Source of the DNA: Siphonobacter sp. SORGH_AS_0500
GTDB lineage: Bacteria; Bacteroidota; Bacteroidia; Cytophagales; Spirosomataceae
NCBI RefSeq assembly: GCF_002838835.1
Contig: NZ_NHPP01000005.1
Coordinates: 62,001-126,000 of the forward strand
DNA length: 64,000 bases
Reading direction: 5' to 3'
Part shown: piece by piece, positions 55,026 to 64,000 of the stretch
How positions within the stretch are numbered: position 1 is the first letter of the stretch
Layout: the number at the start of each line of letters is the position of its first letter
The notes under the pieces: generated by a model
What the model was told of the DNA's origin: nothing
What the model saw: the letters and a program-made list of their open reading frames with translations, nothing else
Database searches by the model: none
Position numbers and translations under genes: made by a program

Positions 55026-56798
55026 TTACGCTGGTAGATATACGTGGAAGGTAGCTCCTTTATTTACTTCGCTCTCCGCGTAAATCGCTCCACCGTGATT
55101 CTCTACTACACGCTGACAAATAGCCAGGCCAATACCCGTACCTGCAAATTCCTGTTTAGTGTGCAGGCGTTCGAATACCCCAAAAATTCGGCTGGCGTAC
55201 TTAGAATCAAAACCAACCCCTTCATCTTTTACGCGTATCAGATGATAGCATTCCGCTTTAGCAGTAGGTTTAAGGGATTTTGGAAAATCCTTTTCCAGTA
55301 CTAATTCAGCCGCAATACTAATACGGGGCATCTGGTCTTTTTTGGTGAATTTCAGAGCATTCGAAATCAAATTCTGAAAGAGCTGTCCCAGTTGCATCGC
55401 GTCTCCTCTGACCGTGGGCAAAGGTTCAATACTGATGATGGCACCAGACTGTTCAATGGTGAGTTCCAGCGTTTCCAGGACTGAGGCGATGATTTGCTGC
55501 AACGAAATGGTGTTAAACTCATCGGAAGGAGATATTAGCCGCGAATAAGCAAGCAGATCATTAATTAAGGTTGACATCTGCTCTCCAGCCTTATACATCC
55601 TCGAAAGCATCATCAGTCCCGATTCATCGAATTGCTGCTCGTACTTCTGACTGAGTAAAGAACTAAAGGTCTGAATTTTTCGAAGGGGTTCCTGTAAATC
55701 ATGGCTAGCCACATAAGCAAATTGCTGTAACCGGTCATTTGCCAGTTGCAATTGCTTATTCAAGTCCTGCAACTCTTCGTTAGAACTTACCAATTCCTCA
55801 TTGCTTGCCTCCAGTTCTTCCGTGCGGAATTTCACCACCTGCTCCAGATGTTCGGAAAGGTCACGGTATTGAGCCTCACGTTCTTCCACCTGTTGCCGGA
55901 TCCGAACCTGGTCAGTTATTTCAATGACCGCAACAATTACACCCGTATGTTCTCCGATTTCATTTTTGAGTACGGAGCAGGTATAGTGGTAATAACCGGT
56001 ATAGGGTTGCCCAAACCGAATCAGTTCCTGTTTTTCTTCGGGTTGAATATACGTTTCTCCTGTTGCCAAAACCTGCCGCAATCGACCCATAAGGGGGGTA
56101 ACCGTCAGCTCAGGCACGACTTCCATGAATGTTTTCCCGATAATGGATCGATCCCGGCCCAGAAGCGTTAACATGCTATCATTCACCATCTGAATGACCA
56201 TATTTTCGCCCATAAATACGCATTTGGCAACTGGCGAACTATGAAATATCTGTTGAGAAAATGCTTCACTGATTTCCAATTGCTGCTGGCTTACCACGGT
56301 TTGCGTAGTTTCGGTGCAGTTAACCAATACTCCTACAGGATGATTTTCCTCATCATAGATTGGACTATAACCGAAGGTCCAATAGGAATCGAGTAAAGTG
56401 CCGTATCGATAATGTGGTATGAGGAGATTTTCCATATATACCCCCTCACCCTCCAACACCTGATCAATCAGAGGCTTAATAATCCCCCAGGATTCAGGCC
56501 AGCACTGATAAGCACTTTTCCCAAGAAAATGGGGATGCCGACCACCAGCAACCAGCAGATCCCGGTAGGCATCATTATAAAATTGAATAAGTTCATTACC
56601 CCACCACACAAACATGGGGACTTTGGCATGTAAAATGAGCGGGATAATCGTTTTAAGACTGGAAGGCCACTGATCGGGCGTCTGCAACGGACAACTGGAC
56701 CAGTCATAGGTTCGAATTAACTCTCCCATTTCCCCCCCGCCCTGCAAAAAGGCATAGGTCGGAAGGTCTTCATATATATTTTCCATGTATTCAGACAC
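55026..56798 (-). CDS. PAS-containing soluble sensor histidine kinase
   Basis: 590 aa, no transmembrane helices, so a cytosolic sensor. The N-terminal PAS-like domain starts at YDWSSCPLQTPDQWPSSLKT, typical of this HK group; a second PAS (VAKCVFMGENMVIQMVNDSM) follows, then a coiled coil (EELEASNEELVSSNEELQDL). The HisKA H-box is FAYVASHDLQEPLRKIQTFS (catalytic His about residue 375); the HATPase core shows NLISNALKFTKKD and IRVKDEGVGFDSKYASRIFG, GTGIGLAICQRVVENHGG. Tail to tail with the receiver gene (4-bp gap). Confidence 0.93.
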   Translation of the reverse strand: MSEYMENIYEDLPTYAFLQGGGEMGELIRTYDWSSCPLQTPDQWPSSLKTIIPLILHAKVPMFVWWGNELIQFYNDAYRDLLVAGGRHPHFLGKSAYQCWPESWGIIKPLIDQVLEGEGVYMENLLIPHYRYGTLLDSYWTFGYSPIYDEENHPVGVLVNCTETTQTVVSQQQLEISEAFSQQIFHSSPVAKCVFMGENMVIQMVNDSMLTLLGRDRSIIGKTFMEVVPELTVTPLMGRLRQVLATGETYIQPEEKQELIRFGQPYTGYYHYTCSVLKNEIGEHTGVIVAVIEITDQVRIRQQVEEREAQYRDLSEHLEQVVKFRTEELEASNEELVSSNEELQDLNKQLQLANDRLQQFAYVASHDLQEPLRKIQTFSSLLSQKYEQQFDESGLMMLSRMYKAGEQMSTLINDLLAYSRLISPSDEFNTISLQQIIASVLETLELTIEQSGAIISIEPLPTVRGDAMQLGQLFQNLISNALKFTKKDQMPRISIAAELVLEKDFPKSLKPTAKAECYHLIRVKDEGVGFDSKYASRIFGVFERLHTKQEFAGTGIGLAICQRVVENHGGAIYAESEVNKGATFHVYLPA

Positions 56799-57050
56799 TG
56801 TACTTTAATAAGGTTGATCGTGTTGCATAAAATGCTAAAAATATGAACCAGCTCAGGTAGGTTCCCCTATCAAGGCTGTCCATAATTAGCAATAAGTACT
56901 TAAATAACCATATTAAATTTAAACTCAACTATATAATTTTTTATTTTAAATGAATTTTTTACATAAATAGCCTAAGAAAATGCAAGCTGCTTCTCATGAT
57001 TACCTCTTGATGTAGCACTCATTAATATAGGATTTAATTTTCAATAATAG

Positions 57051-57082
57051 AAAAGGAGCACTCTTTCCAAATGCTCCTTTTT
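57051..57082 (-). terminator. Terminator of the sugar-dehydrogenase gene
   Basis: AAAAGGAGCA (57051-57060) pairs with TGCTCCTTTT (57072-57081). The remaining 56799-57050 stretch is A+T-rich with no gene seen. Confidence 0.85.
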
Positions 57083-57104
57083 GTGTTATCGAAAAATACT
57101 CAGA

Positions 57105-58328
57105 CTACTTTTTAGAGATTCGATACAGTTTCCCCTGATCCGTAATCGCGTACAAAGCTCCGTCTTTACCTTGGGTAATGTCCCGGAACCGCTGGCCTTC
57201 TTTCTCAAGGAGGCGTTCTTCACCAACCACTTTGTTATTTTCAATCACCAGTCGGGCAATGTGTGTACTGCTCAATCCGCTGATGAAAAGATTATTCTTC
57301 CACTCGGGAATAGCGTCACCCGTATAGAAGGTAATTCCACTGGGAGAAACGACGGGGTCCCAGTAATAAACGGGCTGTTCGAGTCCTTCTTTCTGCTGGA
57401 TACCTTCGCCTACTTTGGGTCCGGCGTACTCGATCCCGTACGTGATTGTAGGCCAGCCGTAGTTTTTACCCGGCTCGATGCGGTTCAATTCGTCGCCACC
57501 CCGAGGACCGAATTCGGTTTCCCAAAGATCACCTGTAACCGGATGGAATGCCAGCCCCTGTACGTTACGGTGACCGTATGAATAAATCTCAGGTTTAGCA
57601 TCCGCTTTTCCTTCGAAGGGGTTTCCAGCCACGGCTTTCCCGTCTTTAGTAATTTTCAGGACTTTCCCCAGACTTGAATTCAGGAATTGAGCCTGCGGAC
57701 GCGTAACGGTATCTGAACGCTCACCAGTACTGACCACGAGATTTCCATCTTTGTCAATCAGAATGCGTCCTCCATAGTGTAAATCGCCTTTGTAGGCGGG
57801 GGTAGCCCGGTAGATAACCGTTGCTCCTTCAATCTTTTTCTCGTCAGCCGAAAGCTTTCCTTTCGCTACAGCCGTCAGATTACCGTCAGGGCGTTTTTCA
57901 GAAAACACCCAGTAAATCATGCGATTTTGCTCAAAATCGGGGTCTACCCGAATCCCCAGCAAACCACCCTGGCCATCAGGGTTAACGGTTGGAATCCCCG
58001 TAATAGGTTCGCTCAGTTCACCCGTCACTTTGGCAATACGCATCGTCCCTGATTTCTCAGTAATGATGAGTCGACCATCGGGCAGGCTGGTAATGCCCCA
58101 GGGATTTTTCAGGCCATCACTAATGGCTTTTGATTCGTAAGGGGTTGAAGTTTTGACCCCCGCAATACGCGTTTGTCCTTCAAAAGCCGGTTTGTAAGCT
58201 GAGTTAGGCTCCTTGGTTTCAACGGGGGCCAACGTACTATCGGCAGAACCTTCGTGCGAAGGCTTTTTTTCTGAACAGGAAGCCAGGGCTACGGCGGCAG
58301 CCAATAGAGTCAGGATAGGTTTAGTCAT
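57105..58328 (-). CDS. PQQ-dependent sugar dehydrogenase-type lipoprotein
   Basis: 407 aa from the ATG ending at 58328; Cys17 of VALASCSEK is a lipobox. Six-bladed propeller of the soluble aldose sugar dehydrogenase type: GLKNPWGITSLPDGRLIITE opens blade 1, then GGLLGIRVDPDFEQNRMIYW, GDLHYGGRILIDKDGNLVVS (His motif), SYGHRNVQGLAFHPVTGDLW and GPRGGDELNRIEPGKNYGWP, all typical. By family it oxidises aldoses using PQQ and Ca2+ in the periplasm. PQQ synthesis genes are not seen, so PQQ may be scavenged. Confidence 0.9.
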   Translation of the reverse strand: MTKPILTLLAAAVALASCSEKKPSHEGSADSTLAPVETKEPNSAYKPAFEGQTRIAGVKTSTPYESKAISDGLKNPWGITSLPDGRLIITEKSGTMRIAKVTGELSEPITGIPTVNPDGQGGLLGIRVDPDFEQNRMIYWVFSEKRPDGNLTAVAKGKLSADEKKIEGATVIYRATPAYKGDLHYGGRILIDKDGNLVVSTGERSDTVTRPQAQFLNSSLGKVLKITKDGKAVAGNPFEGKADAKPEIYSYGHRNVQGLAFHPVTGDLWETEFGPRGGDELNRIEPGKNYGWPTITYGIEYAGPKVGEGIQQKEGLEQPVYYWDPVVSPSGITFYTGDAIPEWKNNLFISGLSSTHIARLVIENNKVVGEERLLEKEGQRFRDITQGKDGALYAITDQGKLYRISKK

Positions 58329-58643
58329 TTTTTTAAGGGCGTGATCTACGTTCAAAAACAAAACTATGAAACGCCTAGGCTTGTTTTCAAGCGAAAATCA
58401 GGCATAAAGGAGTGTAGAAAATAGAACTACTAAAGTAACACAACAGAATTAAAGCCGGGTTCATCAATGGAAGTAAGCTCCATCATTCTTTGATTTTCAT
58501 AAAGCTTTTCTACCTTTCAAAGCTTTTCATAAATCGCTATCAAACAACTGAAATTCATACCTTTACTTATTAAGTAATAAACTTTTACTTGAGAATTAAA
58601 ATCCTACTGATTCTTGATTACAGGTTACCTCACTAACAAAACC

Positions 58644-58664
58644 AAAGTGACAGGCTGTCACTTT
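58644..58664 (-). terminator. Terminator of the GH78 gene
   Basis: AAAGTGACAG pairs with CTGTCACTTT across a one-base centre; on the minus strand GGTTTTGTT follows. The 58329-58643 interval holds nothing else recognisable. Confidence 0.65.
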
Positions 58665-58679
58665 GTCCCTTTGGTTAAC

Positions 58680-61055
58680 TTATTCTTTTATATGGAACGT
58701 ATTACTTCCTGGTTTTAGACGGTAACTCTTTCCTTTCCAGATGAATTCTCCTTTGATAGAAGTCTGAATAATCATCTGCCATTCCGACTCCTGTAGTTCG
58801 TAAGACACCGTAATGGGGCCTTGGGAATGCGGGATGGTCCCCGATGCTTTTTTCAGGTTACCCAAATGAGGCTCAATTTTTACTTCACTAAATCCCGGAG
58901 ACTGGCTATCAATGCCTAAAACCGTTCGATATAACTCAATATTAGGACTGGAGCCCCAGGCATGACAATCCGAGCGAGACTCGTTAATATCTGACATTTC
59001 GGCCCAGGTTGTTAGTCCCATGGACAGGTTTTCACGCCATTTTCCCAACCATTGCAGATACTCATTCCCCAAGCCAGCCCGAATACAGGCTTGATGCAAA
59101 TAGTACTTGAAATAGATGGAGGCAGAAGCTAGGTTATGGTCCTGTAACAGGCGTTGAGCCAGGTCTTTTGCTTCCGCTCCCGTTACAACCCCAGTCAAAA
59201 TCGCCAGTGCATTACTATGCTGGGAAAATCGGTCTTTTTCCATTCGATCCGCAAAAAGCTTCCGTCGAGGCTCCCAATATTTTTGCTTAACAGACGCTTT
59301 TAATACTTCAGCCTGCTTAACATACCGACGACTGATTTCCTCATAACCTAATTCCCTTTCCAGCTCAGCCGCTGCCTGATAAGCCCATAGTAACTGTAAA
59401 TCCACCACACAGGAGCTCCCATCCTTGCTTTTCGGAGCGACGCCATCATTCCAGTCGCTGGCCGTTACCCAATCCGTAAACACCCAATAAGGCAGACCCA
59501 TTAATGAACCGTCTGGCTGTTGATACTGCTGGAAATAGGCAAGAATCTGGCGTACGCCGTTCAGTTTAGCTTTGATAAAAGCCTGATCGTTCCCATATTT
59601 CCAGTAATCATGCAGCATCCCGATATACCACAAGGAGAAGGTAGGAATGTACTGAGGCGTGTAAGAAGGATGGCGACTGAGGGTAACTCCCTCCGGCTGT
59701 CGGGATTGATCCATTTGACTAAGAGCCTGCTTTACTAGTCGGTCATCACCTGTATTATAAAGCGAAATCAAAGCCTGAATGCGGGCGTCGCCGATGTATT
59801 GTAACTGCTCATAATACGGACAATCCATATACGTTTCTACCGCACAAAGGCGGGCGGTGTGCCATCCTACTTTGATAATCTGCGATAATTCAGGCTGGTC
59901 ACTTTCAAAATGGGCCTGATAGGGAAACGGGTAACCCGTAAACACACTGCTAAAATCCTCCAGAATGAGCGGTTCATCTTTGGTAATGACCTTCACTTCG
60001 ACGTAACGAAAAGTCCGCCACTGAAGGGTAGTAAAGCGTTGTGCCGGACTTCCATCCGCTATTAAACTATCTTTCCTTCCTATGATCACTTTCCCCTCTA
60101 CCTCATTACGATTCCCTTTGACGGGAAATTTCGAATACAGAGCTTCAGTATAGTGCAAGGTGATCGAAGCATCTTTTCCACCCTGAAAAGAAAGAACGGG
60201 ATAAGCATTGGTCAACTCCCCCTGATCAAACAACAACGTTGCAGTAGAGTGGGCAGGAATGGTTAAGGCGGAGGCTTTCGCCGGGTAACCTTCGGGAATT
60301 CTGACACCAGCCGCCCGACGAACCTGAGCAAAACGCTGCAGCTTGAGTTCCATTTCGGGAATGGTCGCCGGGGTTAACATCCAGCCACTGACCGTCCCAA
60401 AACCGCCTTTCACATCTTTAGGCACACCGGGCATGAGTAATCGGGCAGCAGCCCAGCGGCTGTCATCAAAATCAGCGTTTCGCCAGTTTCTAAGGGCTGA
60501 ATTCATCTTTACAAATTCGCCCGGACCCGCTACGTAATACGCCTGCATTTTTACTGGAATGGGCTGATAATCTGTCTGCTGAAACGTTTTCCAGGTTTCG
60601 TTCGTGTTAATTCCGGCCTCGCTCGCAGTGTTCCCCTGAATAATCAATCCCGTTCGAAGCGAAATCTGGGCCTCGGGTCGAAATTCTCCTTCATTCCAAA
60701 CCTCCGCCGCAATGAGGTTATCTCCGTCTTTCAGAAGACCTGAAATATCCAGCGTTTGGTAATGCCAGTGCTGCAAATCGCCCCGAATGGGCCCCATGGA
60801 AGCCAGATTACCGTTTACATAAAGCTTGTAACGGTTATCCGCAGAAATATGAATTATATATTGCTCGGGCCGGGTGGGTAACCGAAGCGTTTTCCGAAAC
60901 AGGTAGACCCCGTAACCCTGAGGAGAAATATTGGCGGGAGAAATCCAGTGAGCCGCCCAGGGTTTTTCCAGAATATCGGGATGAATGGACTGAGCCAAAC
61001 CAGACGTTGCAAGCATAGTAAACCAGCCGTAAAGAATCCAGATTTTTACATTCAT
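58680..61055 (-). CDS. GH78-family alpha-L-rhamnosidase-like enzyme
   Basis: 791 aa, signal peptide (ends SGLAQSIHP). N-terminal beta domains (about 30-370: PWAAHWISPANISPQGYGVY, FRKTLRLPTRPEQYIIHISA, YKLYVNGNLASMGP) precede the (alpha/alpha)6 barrel. The GH78 active-site segments are ETYMDCPYYEQLQYIGDARI, DYWKYGNDQAFIK, WVTASDWNDG and TTWAEMSDINESRSDCHAWG, with candidate acid/base Glu/Asp in the first and last. It removes terminal alpha-L-rhamnose, which fits the pectin theme of the left end. Transcribed with the esterase upstream (25-bp gap), so probably one unit. Confidence 0.88.
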   Translation of the reverse strand: MNVKIWILYGWFTMLATSGLAQSIHPDILEKPWAAHWISPANISPQGYGVYLFRKTLRLPTRPEQYIIHISADNRYKLYVNGNLASMGPIRGDLQHWHYQTLDISGLLKDGDNLIAAEVWNEGEFRPEAQISLRTGLIIQGNTASEAGINTNETWKTFQQTDYQPIPVKMQAYYVAGPGEFVKMNSALRNWRNADFDDSRWAAARLLMPGVPKDVKGGFGTVSGWMLTPATIPEMELKLQRFAQVRRAAGVRIPEGYPAKASALTIPAHSTATLLFDQGELTNAYPVLSFQGGKDASITLHYTEALYSKFPVKGNRNEVEGKVIIGRKDSLIADGSPAQRFTTLQWRTFRYVEVKVITKDEPLILEDFSSVFTGYPFPYQAHFESDQPELSQIIKVGWHTARLCAVETYMDCPYYEQLQYIGDARIQALISLYNTGDDRLVKQALSQMDQSRQPEGVTLSRHPSYTPQYIPTFSLWYIGMLHDYWKYGNDQAFIKAKLNGVRQILAYFQQYQQPDGSLMGLPYWVFTDWVTASDWNDGVAPKSKDGSSCVVDLQLLWAYQAAAELERELGYEEISRRYVKQAEVLKASVKQKYWEPRRKLFADRMEKDRFSQHSNALAILTGVVTGAEAKDLAQRLLQDHNLASASIYFKYYLHQACIRAGLGNEYLQWLGKWRENLSMGLTTWAEMSDINESRSDCHAWGSSPNIELYRTVLGIDSQSPGFSEVKIEPHLGNLKKASGTIPHSQGPITVSYELQESEWQMIIQTSIKGEFIWKGKSYRLKPGSNTFHIKE

Positions 61056-61080
61056 GTGCGTACCCTTTGAATCAACCTCC

Positions 61081-61956
61081 TTAGTTCTGACGTAGAAAAA
61101 AACGAAGGGCTTCTACGTGTACATCAATGTCATGGGGGTAATCGTGTTTCCCGCCAATTACTTTCAATAAAATCACATCTGGTTTATTTCGGGCCTGATA
61201 CGAATATTTTTCAATCGTTCGGCCATCGTTTGGGTCCGTATCGGGAAGTTTTTCCAGCTTGGGTTTTCCCTGATAACCCGCCAAATCAGCCCAGTAAGCC
61301 AAGGATCGCTCGGTGGAACGTACTCGTCCCATGTTCATAGTTGGGCCCAAGTCAACGACCCCGCCCTGGTAAGGGTTTACATTATCTTCTGTCCCGTTGA
61401 TAATCATAATCGGGACTGCCTTACCCGCCGGTACGCAGTCCATGTTATCCGTATCGGGTAAATTGGCGATAATGGCCGTAACCGCCCGAAATTGTTCAGG
61501 CATGGTTAAAGCCAGTTTGTAAGCCATGTGTCCACCTCCTGAAGTGCCAACCGCAAAAACACGCTTGGGATTAACTCCGTATTTTTTTTGGAAATAGTCG
61601 ATCATGCCCGCAAAGAACGCCTGCTCGTTCACGTCTTCCTTATTGGCCAGAGCCGGAGACGCTTTACGGCATTCGTTCCAGTAGCGTTTATAGCCGCTGG
61701 GATAGACCACTAAGGTGTGGGAAGCTTTTGCTTCTTTTTCCATCGCCTCGGTCGAACGCATCATGTCGCGACCATTTCCTCCTGATCCGTGCATGACGAA
61801 CACCAGATTTTGAGGTTTTTCGGTGGCGGCAGGTTTATTGAAGTAAAAGGTTCGGTAATTTCCTTCAATTTGAAGCGAATCGCTCATGACCTGAGCTCGT
61901 AAGCTTTGCCAACTAACTAACGTAAAGAAACAAAAAAGTGAAAATCGACTGAACAT
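61081..61956 (-). CDS. PHB depolymerase/feruloyl-esterase-type alpha/beta hydrolase
   Basis: 291 aa with signal peptide (ends SLRAQVM). LpqC/esterase-family fold: oxyanion HGSGGNGRDM, nucleophile Ser139 in AVGTSGGGHMAYKLAL, acid Asp191 in INGTEDNVNPYQGG, and His in GGKHDYPHDI. Likely a carbohydrate esterase (feruloyl or acetyl) acting with the GH78 enzyme downstream (25-bp spacing). The substrate is not certain. Confidence 0.85.
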   Translation of the reverse strand: MFSRFSLFCFFTLVSWQSLRAQVMSDSLQIEGNYRTFYFNKPAATEKPQNLVFVMHGSGGNGRDMMRSTEAMEKEAKASHTLVVYPSGYKRYWNECRKASPALANKEDVNEQAFFAGMIDYFQKKYGVNPKRVFAVGTSGGGHMAYKLALTMPEQFRAVTAIIANLPDTDNMDCVPAGKAVPIMIINGTEDNVNPYQGGVVDLGPTMNMGRVRSTERSLAYWADLAGYQGKPKLEKLPDTDPNDGRTIEKYSYQARNKPDVILLKVIGGKHDYPHDIDVHVEALRFFLRQN

Positions 61957-62394
61957 GTTTCAAGAGGTTTAGTAGAAATGATGCAACGAATATCGGGCCA
62001 GCGGGACACAATAATCCCAAAAGAATTGAAATCTTTAGTATTTCTACGGAATTGCAGAGGTGAATACCGAATCTTGTTTATCAAAGACAAAGGGGTTCCT
62101 GTTATGCTTTCACTCCCTTCGTTCGGCAGGTGTTTGTATTCCTACTACCTATTATTTCGCGTTAGTAACGCAAACGTCTCTCCTCTTACCTTTCGACTCT
62201 CAACTGGTGATGATTTCAGAAGCCAGGACTCGCATCAGATTCCGACGATTATCAATTTTAGAAGATCCTTTAACCGATTGGACATTTTCTTATAGAAAAA
62301 ATTCTATAAGGAAGATCATATAACTTTTCTCCTGAAGTTTGTATTTCTTGCAGGAAAATTAGCATCACTCCAACTGCATTTTCTGGCTTCGCCT

Positions 62395-64000
62395 ATGAAA
62401 TATATTTACTTATTTTTTCTACTCTTTACCCATGCTACGTTTGCCCAAAATCTAACGCAAACCGTACGTGGTCGCGTGGTAGACGCCGAAACCAAATCCG
62501 CCTTGCCCGGAGCAAGCTTTCGAGTCATGCAGGACTCCAGCTCGGGGGCTGGTGTCATTACCGACCCGGAAGGATACTTCAAATTGACCAATATACCCGT
62601 TGGCCGTCGCTCTTTTCGGGTTTCCTGCGTGGGCTATAACGCCAAACAAATCAGCAACTTGATTGTAGTCAGCGGCAAAGAAACTGTTTTGGCCATTGAG
62701 CTGGAAAGTAATACCCAACAATTGCGGGAAGTACGGGTAAGTGGCCGAACCACGCCCAAAAATGAGATGGCCTTACTCAGCTCTCAACCTTTTTCAGTGG
62801 AAGAAACGGGGCGTTATGCCGCCAGCCGGGATGATCCCGCCCGGATGGCTTCCAACTTCGCGGGCGTACAGGGTTCTGACGACTCGCGTAATGATATTGT
62901 CATTCGGGGTAACTCTCCTCAGGGCTTGCTTTGGCGGCTGGAAGGCGTTAACATTCCTAATCCCAGCCATTTTGTCATTCCGGGCAGCCAGGGCGGTTCG
63001 GTTACCATGCTGAATAGTAAAACCCTGGGAAATTCTGAATTTTTTACCGGAGCCTTTCCCGCTGAATACGGCAATGCCTTGGCGGGTGTCTTTGACCTGA
63101 GCCTTCGCTCGGGTAATAATGAAAAAACAGAAGGAACACTTCAAGCAGGTCTTTTGGGTTTGGAGGGAGTGCTGGAAGGGCCTATTTCCCGGAAAAATCG
63201 TTCTTCCTTTCTGGTAGCCTATCGTTATTCTACACTTGATGTTTTTCAGAAATTAGGTATTCAGATTGGCACTTCTGCCGTACCTAACTATCAGGATTTA
63301 ACCTTCAAACTCAATTTCCCAACGGCTAAAGCCGGAACGTTCTCGGTGTTTGGGATAGGAGGCACTAGTGCTATTAACATTGTCGTTTCGAAGAATGAGG
63401 ATTTGCAGGAAGATTTATACGCCGACAAAGACCGTGATCAGTACTTCCGTTCATCGAGTTATACCATCGGCGTGAAACACGACTTCCCGATTAATGCAAC
63501 GACCTATCTGCGAACCATCTTTTCGCACAGTCGCCTGCGAAGCTGGGCTAATCACGACCTGATTGATTACACGGCCTCTGGACAGATGATAGGGAAGCAC
63601 TACAGCATGGGGTATGATTTCAAAGATGCCCGTAGTTCCATTAATTCAATCTTAACTAAAAAATTAACTTCCTCAACTACCCTTAAAACGGGTGTCTTTC
63701 TGGATCGGTTTGGTTACAGTGACGTTGATAGCATTTTACGGGAACAGCCACGTTTTCCAGTTTCTTACTGGGAACGACGCTGGGATTATGCTACCTCGGC
63801 CTGGCTTGTGCAGCCCTTTGCTCAGGTAAAAGTGAAAGCCAGCGAACGATTAACCGTTACCGCCGGAATAAACGCTTTAGTTTATACGTTAAATTCCAAT
63901 TCCAAAGGGCTTGATCCCAGAGCGGGACTTCAGTATACCTTCAATGATAAAGAATCGCTGAGTTTAGCCTATGGCATGCACCATCAGACGCAGGCGAGTT
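62395..64000 (+). CDS. TonB-dependent receptor with carboxypeptidase-like regulatory domain (truncated by window end)
   Basis: About 535 codons are in the window, with no stop. Signal peptide MKYIYLFFLLFTHATFAQ, then a carboxypeptidase-like domain (VRGRVVDAETKSALPGASFR, FKLTNIPVGRRSFRVSCVGY), the plug (NFAGVQGSDDSRNDIVIRGN, LEGVNIPNPSHF, FPAEYGNALAGVFDLSLRSG) and the start of the barrel. It differs from SusC in lacking the usual GYGTQ box and has no visible SusD partner in range. The gap 61957-62394 before it has no gene. Confidence 0.92.
   Translation, partial: MKYIYLFFLLFTHATFAQNLTQTVRGRVVDAETKSALPGASFRVMQDSSSGAGVITDPEGYFKLTNIPVGRRSFRVSCVGYNAKQISNLIVVSGKETVLAIELESNTQQLREVRVSGRTTPKNEMALLSSQPFSVEETGRYAASRDDPARMASNFAGVQGSDDSRNDIVIRGNSPQGLLWRLEGVNIPNPSHFVIPGSQGGSVTMLNSKTLGNSEFFTGAFPAEYGNALAGVFDLSLRSGNNEKTEGTLQAGLLGLEGVLEGPISRKNRSSFLVAYRYSTLDVFQKLGIQIGTSAVPNYQDLTFKLNFPTAKAGTFSVFGIGGTSAINIVVSKNEDLQEDLYADKDRDQYFRSSSYTIGVKHDFPINATTYLRTIFSHSRLRSWANHDLIDYTASGQMIGKHYSMGYDFKDARSSINSILTKKLTSSTTLKTGVFLDRFGYSDVDSILREQPRFPVSYWERRWDYATSAWLVQPFAQVKVKASERLTVTAGINALVYTLNSNSKGLDPRAGLQYTFNDKESLSLAYGMHHQTQAS

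Noticed and set aside
55746-56171. 141-codon plus-strand frame inside the histidine kinase gene
   Set aside because: Antisense shadow; the kinase frame carries all expected motifs.
57081-57581. 166-codon open frame on the plus strand over the sugar-dehydrogenase gene
   Set aside because: Antisense to a gene with strong family motifs.
61978-62323. Two overlapping plus-strand frames before the TonB receptor
   Set aside because: No ribosome-binding site, no domain, mixed composition; they lie in the leader region before ATG 62395.

Overview
The window comes from a member of the Bacteroidota, most likely a Cytophagales / Spirosoma-like lineage. The reasons are SusC/SusD pairs, a hybrid two-component sensor beside a carbohydrate locus, ECF sigma/FecR genes, promoters of the Bacteroidota TAnnTTTG type, short spaced operons and many family calls typical of that group. 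No rRNA, tRNA, CRISPR array, integrase or complete insertion sequence was seen.

Layout. (1) 1-12990: a polysaccharide utilisation locus. A divergent partial sensor regulator (1-275) faces a lipoprotein with two GH43 domains, SusC, SusD, a GH127 beta-L-arabinofuranosidase-type enzyme, a GH105 unsaturated uronyl hydrolase and a DUF2264 protein. The enzyme set points to arabinan/rhamnogalacturonan (pectin) breakdown. (2) 13050-19054: an A+T-rich block bounded by strong terminators, with a short AraC regulator, an SDR oxidoreductase, then a tight run of DoxX-like protein, NTF2-like lipoprotein, K+ channel, bestrophin channel and LCIB-type carbonic anhydrase, followed by a GyrI-like protein. (3) 19063-33835: xylose-isomerase-like TIM-barrel protein, CDF metal transporter, purL, a UbiE-like methyltransferase, small immunity-like genes, Crp/DoxX/quinone-reductase cluster, YhdH oxidoreductase, AraC regulator and a Gfo/Idh/MocA oxidoreductase. 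(4) 34420-46536: LEA-like protein, LysR, Bcr/CflA and MATE exporters, an orphan ECF sigma/FecR pair, DUF4833 protein, serine hydrolase, SRPBCC protein and POT peptide transporter. (5) 46721-53978: a three-gene operon of GAF protein, phosphoesterase-BamA fusion, and HD-Pycsar-effector protein. (6) 54611-64000: response regulator and histidine kinase tail to tail, PQQ sugar dehydrogenase, GH78 rhamnosidase, esterase, and the start of a TonB-dependent receptor.

Two features cut across the window. Six genes carry what looks like a single-base deletion (near 1069, 3988, 6391, 9211, 13940 and 45972), always in the same sense, which suggests sequence or assembly error more than six independent gene deaths. 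Intergenic spaces hold several dispersed repeat families: a head-to-head hairpin element, a 160-bp tandem unit built on GCTGCCAGC hairpins, and short copies of a repeat resembling TGTCATCCAGAGCGAAGCGA.

The most interesting biological unit is the bestrophin / LCIB-type carbonic anhydrase / K+ channel operon at 14938-18192. It parallels the bestrophin-LCIB partnership of the algal CO2-concentrating mechanism, but in a heterotrophic bacterium.
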